Positions 45,070-53,658 of a stretch of DNA of 64,000 nt are shown in pieces (the stretch's first letter is position 1; every line of letters begins with the position of its first letter). The notes below the pieces were generated by a model. The model was not told where the DNA came from and searched no databases. It worked only from the letters and a program-made list of their open reading frames with translations. This DNA comes from JADCRZ01 sp037718865 (lineage in GTDB: Bacteria > Bacteroidota > Bacteroidia > Chitinophagales > Chitinophagaceae). The position numbers were made by a program, and so were the translations under genes. Where the stretch lies: contig JBBJMP010000006.1 in NCBI GenBank assembly GCA_037718865.1, positions 62,001 to 126,000 of the forward strand. Reading direction: 5' to 3'.

Positions 45070-46062
45070 TTGGAAAAATCAAATTTCGTAGACCAAATAC
45101 GTGTGTTTTGCAGGAGTGGCCACGGGGGAGCTGGAAGTAAGCATTTTATGAAAACCAAGTTTAACGCTTTGGCAGGTCCCGATGGGGGGGATGGTGGTCG
45201 TGGCGGTCATATCATATTGCGGGGTAACAAACAATTATGGACACTGCTGCACCTTCGTTATTATAAAAACGTTCATGCCGATGATGGCATGCCTGGGAGA
45301 GGAAACAATTCTTCGGGTAAAGGCGGAAAAGATGTCATTATAGAAGTTCCCCTGGGTACAGTGTCAAAAGATGAGACGACTGACATTCGGCAAGCCGAAA
45401 TACTGGAAGACGGCCAGGAAATAATCCTGATGAAAGGCGGACGTGGAGGATTGGGCAATGCTAATTTTGCCACTTCCACTAACCAGGCGCCCGAATACTC
45501 ACAGCCAGGTGAGCCAGGCGAAGAGGGATGGAAAATACTGGAATTAAAGGTGTTGGCAGATGTAGGGCTGGTCGGTTTTCCAAATGCAGGCAAATCAACC
45601 CTTTTGTCTGTTGTTACCGCCGCTACCCCTAAAATTGCAGATTATGCATTCACTACGCTGGTTCCACAGTTGGGCATTGTAGAATATCGCGACAATCAAT
45701 CATTTTGTATTGCCGACCTGCCCGGCATTATTGAGGGCGCTGCAGAAGGAAAGGGTTTAGGGCATCGGTTTTTACGACATATTGAACGGAATTCGATACT
45801 CCTGTTCCTACTGCCTGCAGACAGTAATGATCATCGTAAAGACTTTGAAGTGCTGTTACACGAATTAAGGCAGTATAACGCTGATCTACTGCAAAAAGAC
45901 TTCGTAATAGCCATCAGCAAATCGGACATGCTGGACGATGAGCTAAAAACTGCCATAGAGAAGGAACTTCCCGGGCACATTCCGCATGTCTTCATTTCTT
46001 CTATCACCCAACAGGGTTTAATAGAATTGAAGGATCTTCTTTGGCGGACGCTTAATAATTAG
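45070..46062 (+). CDS. obgE: Obg-family GTPase
   Basis: Essential GTPase of late 50S assembly. It has the glycine-rich OBG fold (GHGGAGSKHF, GPDGGDGGRGGH, GMPGRGNNSSGKGGKD), then the G domain with the P-loop GFPNAGKSTLLS, the DLPGIIEGAAEGKGLG switch and SKSDML. Over 330 residues it lacks a long C-terminal extension. There is no ATG in frame: the start is TTG at 45070, since a stop codon lies 12 bp upstream. Confidence 0.96.
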   Translation: MEKSNFVDQIRVFCRSGHGGAGSKHFMKTKFNALAGPDGGDGGRGGHIILRGNKQLWTLLHLRYYKNVHADDGMPGRGNNSSGKGGKDVIIEVPLGTVSKDETTDIRQAEILEDGQEIILMKGGRGGLGNANFATSTNQAPEYSQPGEPGEEGWKILELKVLADVGLVGFPNAGKSTLLSVVTAATPKIADYAFTTLVPQLGIVEYRDNQSFCIADLPGIIEGAAEGKGLGHRFLRHIERNSILLFLLPADSNDHRKDFEVLLHELRQYNADLLQKDFVIAISKSDMLDDELKTAIEKELPGHIPHVFISSITQQGLIELKDLLWRTLNN

Positions 46063-46166
46063 GTTCAAGGTTTTAAACTTTTTGCCCGTGGTTAGTGTTT
46101 TCACCAACCACCATCCGGGGCAGGCCTTATTCCTTCGCACATCCGCACATTTGCAAATTCGCACAT
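46063..46166. repeat. 104-bp composite repeat at a convergent junction
   Basis: It fills the gap between the obgE and chitinase stop codons. From the chitinase side it holds four octamers (AATGTGCG, AATTTGCA, AATGTGCG, GATGTGCG), a hairpin (GTGGTTAGTG with CACCAACCAC around TTTT, at 46088-46111), the word GGGCAAA and AACCTTGAACC. The same modules in the same order, also over 104 bp, occur at 55292-55395. It may serve as a two-way terminator. Confidence 0.7.
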
Positions 46167-47219
46167 TCAATATTCTCTTCCAATTGTATCACAGGCTGCC
46201 TTAAATAGCGACGTTGCATCCTGGGAATCATGACCATGTTCCCAGATCATTATACCGTTTCCCCGTTGTTTGGCTAAAATGCTTTTCTTTTTAATCAATG
46301 GCTGTCCATTATAATATATAGTATAAGTCGAAGGAAATCCGCTGACACTTACGATGGCCGAATCGGACAAAGGGCTGCCTCCGCGGCTGAGTATGGTATT
46401 GTATGACAAGACAGTGCCGGATTGTGTAATTCCCGAAGGTCTGCCATAGGCAGGCATTCCCAACACGAATTTCGAAGCCGGCATGCCACGTGTGCTTATC
46501 CAGTAATTCATACCGGTAAGCGCCAGGCTCATATCGCTATGATGCCGGTATCGAACCGTTGTGCTGAAATCATCATAACACATGACATTAAACCAATCAA
46601 CAAAGCTGAATAATTCACCCCTTATAGCATCTCTGAATGAACCTGCATATTTACCGGGAGTTATGGCTGCTGTTAAATAATATCTTGCATCCCGGTGGCA
46701 GCTGTCGCTTAATTCTCTCATCAGTGCTGTAAAGGTGAGATCCGTACCATCCGCGGTACTTGGAAATTCCCAATCCATGTCTACCCCATGAAGGCCATAT
46801 TGTCTGACAATACTCAGGATGGCTCTTATAAATTGGTTCCTGCCTTCAGCGGAAGCGGCCATACTTTTAAAATCCGCGGCAGCGCCGTTTATGCTTAGAA
46901 AAATTTTAGCGTTATTCAATTTGGCCCTTGCTGTTACTATCGAAAGTTTTGCAGGGTCATTCAACGTTAAACCGGCGGCACTGTTGACTGTGGCAAAAGC
47001 ATAATTAACCACATTGCACATTCTGAATTTTTCATCCGGTACACTGGCCGGATCGCGGTAGTAAGGAAAATAGCCGACAACTTTAAAGCCGAAATCTGGT
47101 GGAGGAGTAATGATAATGGGCGGCGGCTGGGGAACTGAAATATCCTTTTTACTGCAGGAATATAAGGAAACGGCTATCAAACACAAAAAGAGCAGTTGTT
47201 GAGCGGATAGTTTTGGCAT
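46167..47219 (-). CDS. Glycoside hydrolase family 18 (chitinase-like) lipoprotein
   Basis: A 350-residue secreted enzyme. The signal peptide ends SLYSC (Cys22), so it is lipid-anchored, with a proline-rich linker after it. The GH18 barrel starts with VVGYFPYYRDP and has the catalytic DxDxE as GVDMDWEFP with Glu151. Downstream substrate-cleft pieces are FNVMCYDDFS and the terminal GNGIMIWEHGHD. It probably cleaves chitin, chito-oligomers or similar N-acetylglucosamine polymers. It is not next to a SusCD pair. Confidence 0.92.
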   Translation of the reverse strand: MPKLSAQQLLFLCLIAVSLYSCSKKDISVPQPPPIIITPPPDFGFKVVGYFPYYRDPASVPDEKFRMCNVVNYAFATVNSAAGLTLNDPAKLSIVTARAKLNNAKIFLSINGAAADFKSMAASAEGRNQFIRAILSIVRQYGLHGVDMDWEFPSTADGTDLTFTALMRELSDSCHRDARYYLTAAITPGKYAGSFRDAIRGELFSFVDWFNVMCYDDFSTTVRYRHHSDMSLALTGMNYWISTRGMPASKFVLGMPAYGRPSGITQSGTVLSYNTILSRGGSPLSDSAIVSVSGFPSTYTIYYNGQPLIKKKSILAKQRGNGIMIWEHGHDSQDATSLFKAACDTIGREY

Positions 47220-47298
47220 ATTAAGTTTGATCGCTAAAGATAAAAATTTTAACGAATGCTTCCGAACCTTTTGCTCCGGTTAATTGCCCTGCCAGGGC

Positions 47299-47328
47299 TT
47301 ACCTATTTGTGCCAACCGCATATATTTG
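47299..47328 (+). promoter_or_regulatory. Promoter of the GH25 gene
   Basis: TATATTTG (47321-47328) with TTA 19 bp upstream. The transcript would start about 10 bp before the ATG. Confidence 0.45.
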
Positions 47329-47343
47329 CACATAAGCTATTGA

Positions 47344-48108
47344 ATGGCCCGCCGCAAAAACAAAAAAGTAACTGCAAGATCACTGATCTCATTATTAATT
47401 CTCTCGGGCGTTTGTGTAGCAGCGTGGTTGCTATTCAACCGGGAGATTCCTCGCTTTGTCAGGTATCCCGAGTTTGGAATTGAGATACCGTCGAATTTTC
47501 CTATTCACGGTATTGATGTGAGCCGGTATCAGCACCATATTGACTGGGAAGAGGTAAAAGCCATGCAGGTTAAGAAGATGGAGATTAGCTTTGCCTTTAT
47601 TAAAGCGACGGAAGGAATTGGAAAGACAGATAAGTATTTCAGCCGTAACTGGAGGAAGGCTCAGGCTTCGCATGTGATACGCGGGGCTTATCATTTTTTC
47701 CTGCCAACAAAAAGCGGGAAGGCACAGGCACAGCATTTTATTGAAGCTGTGGAGCTGGAACCAGGTGACCTGCCGCCGGTGTTGGATATAGAAAATACCT
47801 ATGGGGTTATGCCCGATAAATTACGAAAAAATGTAAAGGAGTTTCTGGATACGGTAGAAGAATATTATAAGGTGAAGCCCATCATTTATACAAATGTGGA
47901 CTTTTATAATCACTATTTAAGTGGCGATTTTGATAAGTACCCCTTATGGATCGCGCATTATCTTCAAAAGGACCGTCCACGCATTACCCGGGAATGGTTA
48001 TTCTGGCAACATAGTGAACAGGGAAGAGTGAATGGCATTGTGACTAAGGTGGATTTTAATGTATTCAACGGAGACTCTACCGACTTTCAGCACCTACTTT
48101 TGGATTGA
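47344..48108 (+). CDS. Glycoside hydrolase family 25 (lysozyme-like)
   Basis: A 254-residue protein with one N-terminal membrane anchor (about residues 12-31) and a GH25 muramidase barrel. The family starts GIDVSRYQHHIDW with Asp58, and the catalytic pair is Asp148 and Glu150 in PPVLDIEN. Further on come PIIYTNVDFYNHYL and WIAHYL, then the end of the barrel with FWQHSEQGRVNGI and VDFNVFNG. It should cleave the MurNAc-GlcNAc bond in peptidoglycan and acts in the periplasm. It is the only wall hydrolase here. Confidence 0.93.
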   Translation: MARRKNKKVTARSLISLLILSGVCVAAWLLFNREIPRFVRYPEFGIEIPSNFPIHGIDVSRYQHHIDWEEVKAMQVKKMEISFAFIKATEGIGKTDKYFSRNWRKAQASHVIRGAYHFFLPTKSGKAQAQHFIEAVELEPGDLPPVLDIENTYGVMPDKLRKNVKEFLDTVEEYYKVKPIIYTNVDFYNHYLSGDFDKYPLWIAHYLQKDRPRITREWLFWQHSEQGRVNGIVTKVDFNVFNGDSTDFQHLLLD

Positions 48109-48137
48109 TCGTTAGGGGTCGTCTTTACTAAAACTGC

Positions 48138-48169
48138 TTGCAGGGGCAGTAAATATTTAATTAAATTTG
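48138..48169 (+). promoter_or_regulatory. Promoter of the small membrane protein gene
   Basis: TTG (48138-48140), a 21-bp spacer and TAAATTTG (48162-48169), a full -7 match, 19 bp before the ATG. Confidence 0.55.
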
Positions 48170-48188
48170 TATCAGTAAATGTTTCCGC

Positions 48189-48425
48189 ATGAGTAATGTA
48201 GAGCCGGACGTAACAGATTTTCTGCAGCGGATAAGCTGGTCGATACTTACCGGCCTGATGTGGTTATTTAGTAATATGACTGCCGGAATTTTTAGTGGGT
48301 GGTTGTTTTTTCAACACAAGCCAACCATTGGAAACATACTATTTTATATATGGATGTCAGTGAGCCTGGTTGCCTTGTTGTGGTTTTATTATCGCACCTG
48401 GAAAAGAAAATTTCCACATGGTTAA
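48189..48425 (+). CDS. Small membrane protein of unknown function
   Basis: A 78-residue protein with an acidic N-terminus (SNVEPDVTDFLQ), two membrane helices (about 17-42 and 47-68) and a basic end (RTWKRKFPHG), so the C-terminus should face the cytoplasm. I do not recognise the family. It has its own good promoter and converges on the next gene with a 6-bp gap. Confidence 0.65.
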   Translation: MSNVEPDVTDFLQRISWSILTGLMWLFSNMTAGIFSGWLFFQHKPTIGNILFYIWMSVSLVALLWFYYRTWKRKFPHG

Positions 48426-48431
48426 AGTTAG

Positions 48432-48857
48432 CTAACTGCTGTGGTCGGATACAATCTTCCATTTGCCGTTGATTTTTCGAAAAAGTAAGGTGTAATACCC
48501 GCCTACATCGCCTGCACTTCTCTTCAAAAACCATTTGCCGAGAACAAAATAGTACTCGGGCGATAATCTTTTTACTTGTAGGATATCGAAGGACAGGCGG
48601 CCCATTTTTGATGAGTCGTTATAATTCTTTTTATAATTATCCGTGGTGTTACGGAAACCGTAAGTGACCCCGGACTTGCCAATGAAAGTCAGTGAGTCAT
48701 TGTTCCAGTAACCAGCCATGAACTGGTCAATATCGCCTTTGTTCCAGGATAGGGTTTGATTGTTAAGAACAGAAAGAATTTCCGTTTCATCTTTTGCCTG
48801 GGGTAAAGCCCGGCTAACGAAAAGGAGAAAAAACGCAAGGAGGATAGATTTTTTCAT
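48432..48857 (-). CDS. NTF2-like (SnoaL/DUF4440-type) exported protein
   Basis: A 141-residue protein with a signal peptide (KSILLAFFLLFVSRALPQA) and an NTF2-like fold: ILSVLNNQTLSWNKGDIDQFMAGYW, then DSLTFIGKSGVTYG, and the final beta strands YYTLLFRKINGKWKIVSDHSS. Related proteins bind or turn over small molecules. No catalytic residues can be assigned. A perfect 16-bp palindrome abuts its start codon. Confidence 0.82.
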   Translation of the reverse strand: MKKSILLAFFLLFVSRALPQAKDETEILSVLNNQTLSWNKGDIDQFMAGYWNNDSLTFIGKSGVTYGFRNTTDNYKKNYNDSSKMGRLSFDILQVKRLSPEYYFVLGKWFLKRSAGDVGGYYTLLFRKINGKWKIVSDHSS

Positions 48858-48873
48858 GCCTGAAATTTCAGGC
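48858..48873 (-). promoter_or_regulatory. Palindrome abutting the NTF2-like start codon
   Basis: GCCTGAAATTTCAGGC, perfectly self-complementary, touches the ATG (48857). In RNA it forms a 6-bp stem with an AATT loop right at the ribosome-binding region. On DNA it could be an operator; TACCTTAG just upstream is one mismatch from a -7 box. Confidence 0.5.
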
Positions 48874-48934
48874 TAAGGTATACATAATCAGGTGGCCTGA
48901 TAAAGATCGGGAGATAGCTCTATCAAACCAGGAA

Positions 48935-48977
48935 TGCCGCAGATTCGCAGATAAGTTTGATCTGTATATCTGCGGCA
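48935..48977. repeat. TCTGCGGCA inverted repeat after the DksA-like gene
   Basis: TGCCGCAGAT and ATCTGCGGCA pair over 10 bp. Inside, CAGAT pairs with ATCTG after a 3x3 internal loop. It lies 25 bp beyond the stop of the DksA-like gene. It may act as a 3' processing or termination structure. Confidence 0.55.
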
Positions 48978-49001
48978 AAATAAATTAAAAGCGGAGTTAC
49001 T

Positions 49002-49862
49002 TTACCGGTTCATTGTCTGCTTCGCTTCTATGCTAAGTGTGGCATGAGGAACAGCTCGCAGCCTGGCCTTATCAATCAGTTTGCCTGTAACGCGGCAAAT
49101 GCCATAAGTTTTATTTTCGATACGCATCAGGGCTTTCTCCAGGTGGTCAATAAAAGTAATCTGCCGGCTGGCCATCTGGCTAAGCTGTTCTCTTTCCATA
49201 CTGATACTGCCGTCTTCCATTGTCATGTACCGGTTATCACTTTCGTCTCCCCCCATTTCATCTTTACGGGTAATAAGGCCCTGCAGGTAGTTAAGTTCTT
49301 TTTTTGCGGCATCCAGTTTCTTATTGATCAAATCCCTAAACTCACTTAAATCAGCGTCACTATACCTTTGGGAAGGCCCTGAGTGATCATGCAAGTGCGG
49401 ATCCAATACGGATTTAGTAAAATCAGGTTCATATTTTCGAACAGATTTTGTTTTGATTTCAGGCATGACCAGCTTTGCTGGTTTTAAGGGTTCTGCTTCT
49501 TTTTTAGAGGCCTTAGAAGATGGAGGAGTAACCGGTATGGAAGATTTTGTATCAACATGTTTTGCTTCTTCTTTCTTGTTTGAAGACTTCATAGGTTCTG
49601 GTTTTTTTATTACTAATTTCTCTAAAGCAGGTTTTGCCTTAGCAGGAAGCGGTTTGTCTAATTTGTTAACAGCTTCGATTGTTTTTTTAATTCCTGGAGG
49701 CTTAAGGATAGGAGATCCAGGTTTAGATGGCTTTCTAGTCAGGGCAGGCGAAGATCCGTTTTTAGAACCCGGCTTAACTGCCTTTTTAACAGGTGCGATT
49801 TTTTTTAAGCCTTCAACTTTTTTAGCTGAGCTCTTGGTGGCTACCTTTTTCTTTGTTGCCAT
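49002..49862 (-). CDS. DksA/TraR-like protein with long basic N-terminal extension
   Basis: A 286-residue protein. The last 110 or so residues follow the Bacteroidetes DksA-like plan: a coiled-coil (FRDLINKKLDAAKKELNYLQ), an acidic tip (DEMGGDESDN) and the zinc-finger remnant YGICRVTGKLIDKARLRAVP with HATLSIEAK. Only one cysteine (about 256) is left; the position that is usually the second is Ser277, so a zinc site is unlikely. Residues 1-165 are low-complexity Lys/Pro/Ser/Ala, starting MATKKKVATKSSAKK as in histone-H1-like proteins. It follows ileS by 4 bp. The family acts at the RNA polymerase secondary channel; this variant might also bind nucleic acid. Confidence 0.82.
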   Translation of the reverse strand: MATKKKVATKSSAKKVEGLKKIAPVKKAVKPGSKNGSSPALTRKPSKPGSPILKPPGIKKTIEAVNKLDKPLPAKAKPALEKLVIKKPEPMKSSNKKEEAKHVDTKSSIPVTPPSSKASKKEAEPLKPAKLVMPEIKTKSVRKYEPDFTKSVLDPHLHDHSGPSQRYSDADLSEFRDLINKKLDAAKKELNYLQGLITRKDEMGGDESDNRYMTMEDGSISMEREQLSQMASRQITFIDHLEKALMRIENKTYGICRVTGKLIDKARLRAVPHATLSIEAKQTMNR

Positions 49863-49866
49863 ACAG

Positions 49867-52800
49867 TTATCCTTTTTTTGTAACAGTAATTTTTAAGGGA
49901 ATGTCATTCACTTCTACCTGCGTGCCATTAGCTATTTCCGGGACCAACTCTAACTTATCTGCCAAAATTTCCGCGCAAATATAATCATTATATTGTGTAA
50001 TAGAAGTATTTAAGGCTTCGTGTTGCATTACTTTAACTAAAATTCGGTCAGTTAATTCATAGCCACTATCTTTTCTGATTTTCTGTATTCGGTTAACCAA
50101 TTCTCTTGCATTACCCTCATTTTCCAGGTCGGGGGTAATAGTTACATCAAGGGCTACCGTCAAACCGTCTTTATTCGCCACCATCCAGCCTGGAATGTCT
50201 TCACTGGTAATTTCCACCTCGTTAAGGCTTATTGATATCGGATCACCTTCTATGAACAAGGTAAAGCTGCCGTCTCTTTCGAGTGTCGCTATGTCTTGCT
50301 GGGTAAAAACACTTAACGCTGAGGCCACCAGTTTCATTCTTGGGCCAAGTTTTTTGCCCAGGGCCTGAAAATCAGGTTTAATTTTTTTGCTGACAAAGCC
50401 GTCTGCATTTGAGATATATTCAATCTCCTTAACGTTTACTTCTGCTTTTACCAGGTCTTCGATTCTCATAAGCTGGGTTCTCATCTGTTGCGTGAAAACC
50501 GGGATAAGCACTTTACGAAGCGGCTGGCGAACTTTAATGTTTACTTTTTTTCTGAGCGACAAGATCAGCGAAGAAGCGTCCTGGGCCATTTGCATTCTTT
50601 CCTCTAGCGTCGGGTTTATCCTTTCAAGGTCAGTGATCGGGAAACGGGCATGATGTACAGACTCTACCTGGTGCCGGTGGGTCACTTCATTTAAGTTACC
50701 GAATAACCAATCGGCAAAAAATGGAGAAACGGGAGCTATCATCAGGGAGATGGTCTCCAGGCATTCATATAGGGTTTGATACGCACATATTTTATCCGCT
50801 TCGTATTCGCCCTTCCAAAAACGACGGCGGCATAGTCGTACATACCAGTTGCTCAACTGTTTATCCAGAAAGTCTTCAATAAGCCTCCCTGCTAATGTAG
50901 GCTCGTACTCGTCAAAATGGGCAGATACTTTTTGAATCAGCGTATGCAAGGCCGAGAGTATCCACCTGTCGATTTCAGGTCTTTGATCCACAGGAATAGG
51001 TGCTTCTTTAAATGCAAATCCATCTACATTGGCGTACAAGGCAAAGAACTGGTATGTGTTATATAGGGTTCCAAAGAACTTTCTTTGTATTTCTTTAATT
51101 CCTTCCTTGTCGAATTTAAGATTATCCCAAGGAGAGGCATTGGTGATCAGGTACCATCTCGTGGCATCGGCCCCGAAGGATGATATGATCTCGAAAGGAT
51201 CGACCACATTTCCAAGCCGCTTACTCATTTTGAGTCCATTCTTGTCAAGCACCAGGCCATTGGAAACCACCGCCTTATAAGCTACGCTATCGAAAAGCAT
51301 AACCCCCAGCGCATGCAGGGTATAGAACCATCCCCTGGTTTGATCTACGCCTTCCGCAATGAAGTCTGCTGGGAAGGCGTAACCACCCCCGTTAAAGCCT
51401 TCGGCTTTATTGGCTTGAGCCGTAGAAGAAACGATGGCTTCTTTATTTTCAAATGGGAAATGCCATTGTCCATAAGGCATGGCACCGCTGTCGAACCAAA
51501 CATCAATCAGGTCGGGCTCGCGGCGCATGGGTGTACCTGTGGAGGAAACTAAGATGATTTCATCGACATATGGTTTATGAAGGTCCAGGATGCCTTCATG
51601 TAAGTAATTTTGGTTTACGCCTCTTCCTAATATCTCATTTGCCTTCTTGATCTCTCTGTTTAACTCGGCTATTGAACCGATGCAAATTTCTTCACTGCCA
51701 TCACTTGTTCGCCAAACCGGTAAGGGAGTTCCCCAGAACCGGCTCCGGCTGAGATTCCAGTCCACCATATTCTCCAGCCAGTTGCCAAATCGGCCTGTTC
51801 CTGTTGTGGACGGTTTCCAGTTTATGGTCTTGTTCAGTTCTACCATCCTGTCTTTGACGGCAGTGGTTTTTATAAACCAGGCATCCAGCGGGTAATAGAT
51901 CACCGGTTTATCGGTACGCCAGCAATGGGGGTAGCTGTGTTCGTATTTTTCCACTTTGAAAGCCCTGTTCTCTTTCTTCAACTTTACGCAGATGTCAACA
52001 TTGACATCCACATAGGCCGGGTCATCTTTATAATTCTTGACATACCGACCGCTGAACTCACCAAGCCCGTCTACAAATTTTCCTTCCCTGTCAACCATAA
52101 CCAGTATACCCAATCCGTACTTTTTACCCATTTTAAAGTCATCTGCCCCAAATGCAGGAGCGGTATGTACTATACCCGTACCATCTTCTGTGGTAACAAA
52201 ATCGCCGCAAATTACCCGGAAGGGGTCGCCCCCTGCGTTAGAAGGATGATTAGCTTCGTAGGGAAGCAGTTGTTCATAGCGAATGCCTTCTAATCTGTCT
52301 CCCTTACAGGTAGCCAGCAGTTTCCATGGCAATTGTTTTTGAGTTTGTTTGATACCTGGTGACTCTTCATTCCCGCCCTCTGCCTTGAAGTATTTATGCA
52401 CTAACGATTTCGCAAGGATTACGTTTATAGGAAGGTGCGTATATGGATTCAGGGTCTTTATTAACACATAATCTATGTCTGATCCAACCGTCAATCCCAG
52501 ATTGGAAGGTAACGTCCAGGGAGTTGTAGTCCAGGCCAGAAAAAACAGGTCTGCTTTTCCGGTAGCATCAACCGGATGCTCTTCGGCGGGATCTCGCTGA
52601 TCAGGTGATGATTCCTGCTGTACAGCCTCAAATAAAAAATCCGACTGATTGTTCCGGATCAGCCTGAACATGGCAACAACAGAAGTATCTTTAACGTCTC
52701 TATACGTACCGGGCTGATTTAATTCATGCGAGCTCAAACCTGTACCTGCTGCAGGAGAGTAAGGTTGAATGCTGACACTCTTATACAATAATTTTTTTCC

Positions 52801-53307
52801 ATGCAACGTCTTCAGGCACCACCAAAGCGTTTCTATATACTCATTTGTAAACGTGATATAAGGATTATCCAGATTTACCCAATAGCCCATTTTCAGCGTA
52901 AGTTCCTCCCATCTATCTTTGAACCGTAATACTTCTTCCCGGCATTTTGTGTTATAATCAGCTACAGATATTTTGTGCCCGATGTCTTCTTTGGTAATAC
53001 CAAGAAGTTTTTCCACGCCCAGCTCGACAGGCAGGCCATGTGTATCCCAGCCACCTTTACGCTTTACCTGAAAGTTCTGCATGGTTTTATAACGGCAGAC
53101 CAGGTCTTTTAAAGTTCTGCCAATCACATGGTGTATGCCAGGCAAGCCGTTGGCACTGGGAGGCCCTTCGTAAAAAATAAACGGCTTGCTACCCTGGCGT
53201 ATGGATTCACTTTTATTAAACGTATCTGATGCTTCCCATTTAGCCAGTATTTGCTGCTCTATCAAAGGCAGGTTCAATTGCGAGAATTCTTTATATTTAG
53301 CTGCCAT
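49867..53307 (-). CDS. ileS: Isoleucyl-tRNA synthetase
   Basis: Charges tRNA-Ile with isoleucine. The 1146 residues include PPSANGLPGIHHVIGRTLKDL with the HIGH-like HHVIG, the editing domain with TTPWTLPSNLG and GTGIVHTAPAFG, the KMSKR loop in NGLKMSKRLGN, and the anticodon-binding region. The length fits the long, class-2-type IleRS shared by Bacteroidetes and eukaryotes, with no C-terminal zinc finger. The frame is open to 53370, but a -7 promoter element at 53360-53367 lies inside that stretch, so the ATG at 53307 (MAAKYKEF) is the start. Confidence 0.96.
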   Translation of the reverse strand: MAAKYKEFSQLNLPLIEQQILAKWEASDTFNKSESIRQGSKPFIFYEGPPSANGLPGIHHVIGRTLKDLVCRYKTMQNFQVKRKGGWDTHGLPVELGVEKLLGITKEDIGHKISVADYNTKCREEVLRFKDRWEELTLKMGYWVNLDNPYITFTNEYIETLWWCLKTLHGKKLLYKSVSIQPYSPAAGTGLSSHELNQPGTYRDVKDTSVVAMFRLIRNNQSDFLFEAVQQESSPDQRDPAEEHPVDATGKADLFFLAWTTTPWTLPSNLGLTVGSDIDYVLIKTLNPYTHLPINVILAKSLVHKYFKAEGGNEESPGIKQTQKQLPWKLLATCKGDRLEGIRYEQLLPYEANHPSNAGGDPFRVICGDFVTTEDGTGIVHTAPAFGADDFKMGKKYGLGILVMVDREGKFVDGLGEFSGRYVKNYKDDPAYVDVNVDICVKLKKENRAFKVEKYEHSYPHCWRTDKPVIYYPLDAWFIKTTAVKDRMVELNKTINWKPSTTGTGRFGNWLENMVDWNLSRSRFWGTPLPVWRTSDGSEEICIGSIAELNREIKKANEILGRGVNQNYLHEGILDLHKPYVDEIILVSSTGTPMRREPDLIDVWFDSGAMPYGQWHFPFENKEAIVSSTAQANKAEGFNGGGYAFPADFIAEGVDQTRGWFYTLHALGVMLFDSVAYKAVVSNGLVLDKNGLKMSKRLGNVVDPFEIISSFGADATRWYLITNASPWDNLKFDKEGIKEIQRKFFGTLYNTYQFFALYANVDGFAFKEAPIPVDQRPEIDRWILSALHTLIQKVSAHFDEYEPTLAGRLIEDFLDKQLSNWYVRLCRRRFWKGEYEADKICAYQTLYECLETISLMIAPVSPFFADWLFGNLNEVTHRHQVESVHHARFPITDLERINPTLEERMQMAQDASSLILSLRKKVNIKVRQPLRKVLIPVFTQQMRTQLMRIEDLVKAEVNVKEIEYISNADGFVSKKIKPDFQALGKKLGPRMKLVASALSVFTQQDIATLERDGSFTLFIEGDPISISLNEVEITSEDIPGWMVANKDGLTVALDVTITPDLENEGNARELVNRIQKIRKDSGYELTDRILVKVMQHEALNTSITQYNDYICAEILADKLELVPEIANGTQVEVNDIPLKITVTKKG

Positions 53308-53658
53308 AAAATGTCCGTATCTGGTGCCTGGATGGCTTATCAAAAATTTTAAATGGGTGCAAAGGTACAAAATGTAAATAATGATTACCGGTATAAGCGT
53401 TTAGAGACTGATGATTGATTAGGCATCAGTCTATGGCGCTGATAATATTCTTCTCCGTGCTTGCGCTCATTTAGGCAATTACACTTAGCCTAATCTAGGC
53501 CGGATTCCCTACATGTTTGGAGCAAATTAATCATTTAATAATTAGCATTTTATCAAGGTACTGCCCTATATTTGTTTATAGTTGATTCCACGAGGAATTA
53601 ACATCGTTGAACCCGAAAACTTTTTGCATTTTTGCAATATTATAATGCATTATTTTGA
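53308..53658. other. Divergent ileS/GGGP-synthase promoter region
   Basis: On the minus strand TACCTTTG at 53367-53360 is a full -7 match for ileS. On the plus strand TATATTTG at 53567-53574 is a full -7 match for the GGGP synthase gene, with a leader of about 80 bp. Otherwise it is AT-rich with no frame or tRNA. Confidence 0.55.

Noticed and set aside
45008..45082. Longer lipoprotein frame starting at 45082
   Set aside because: It would run across the obgE promoter and obgE start, and it moves the lipobox signal away from the N-terminus.
53308..53370. Longer ileS starting at 53370
   Set aside because: A consensus -7 element lies within this stretch, and the extra residues do not resemble IleRS.
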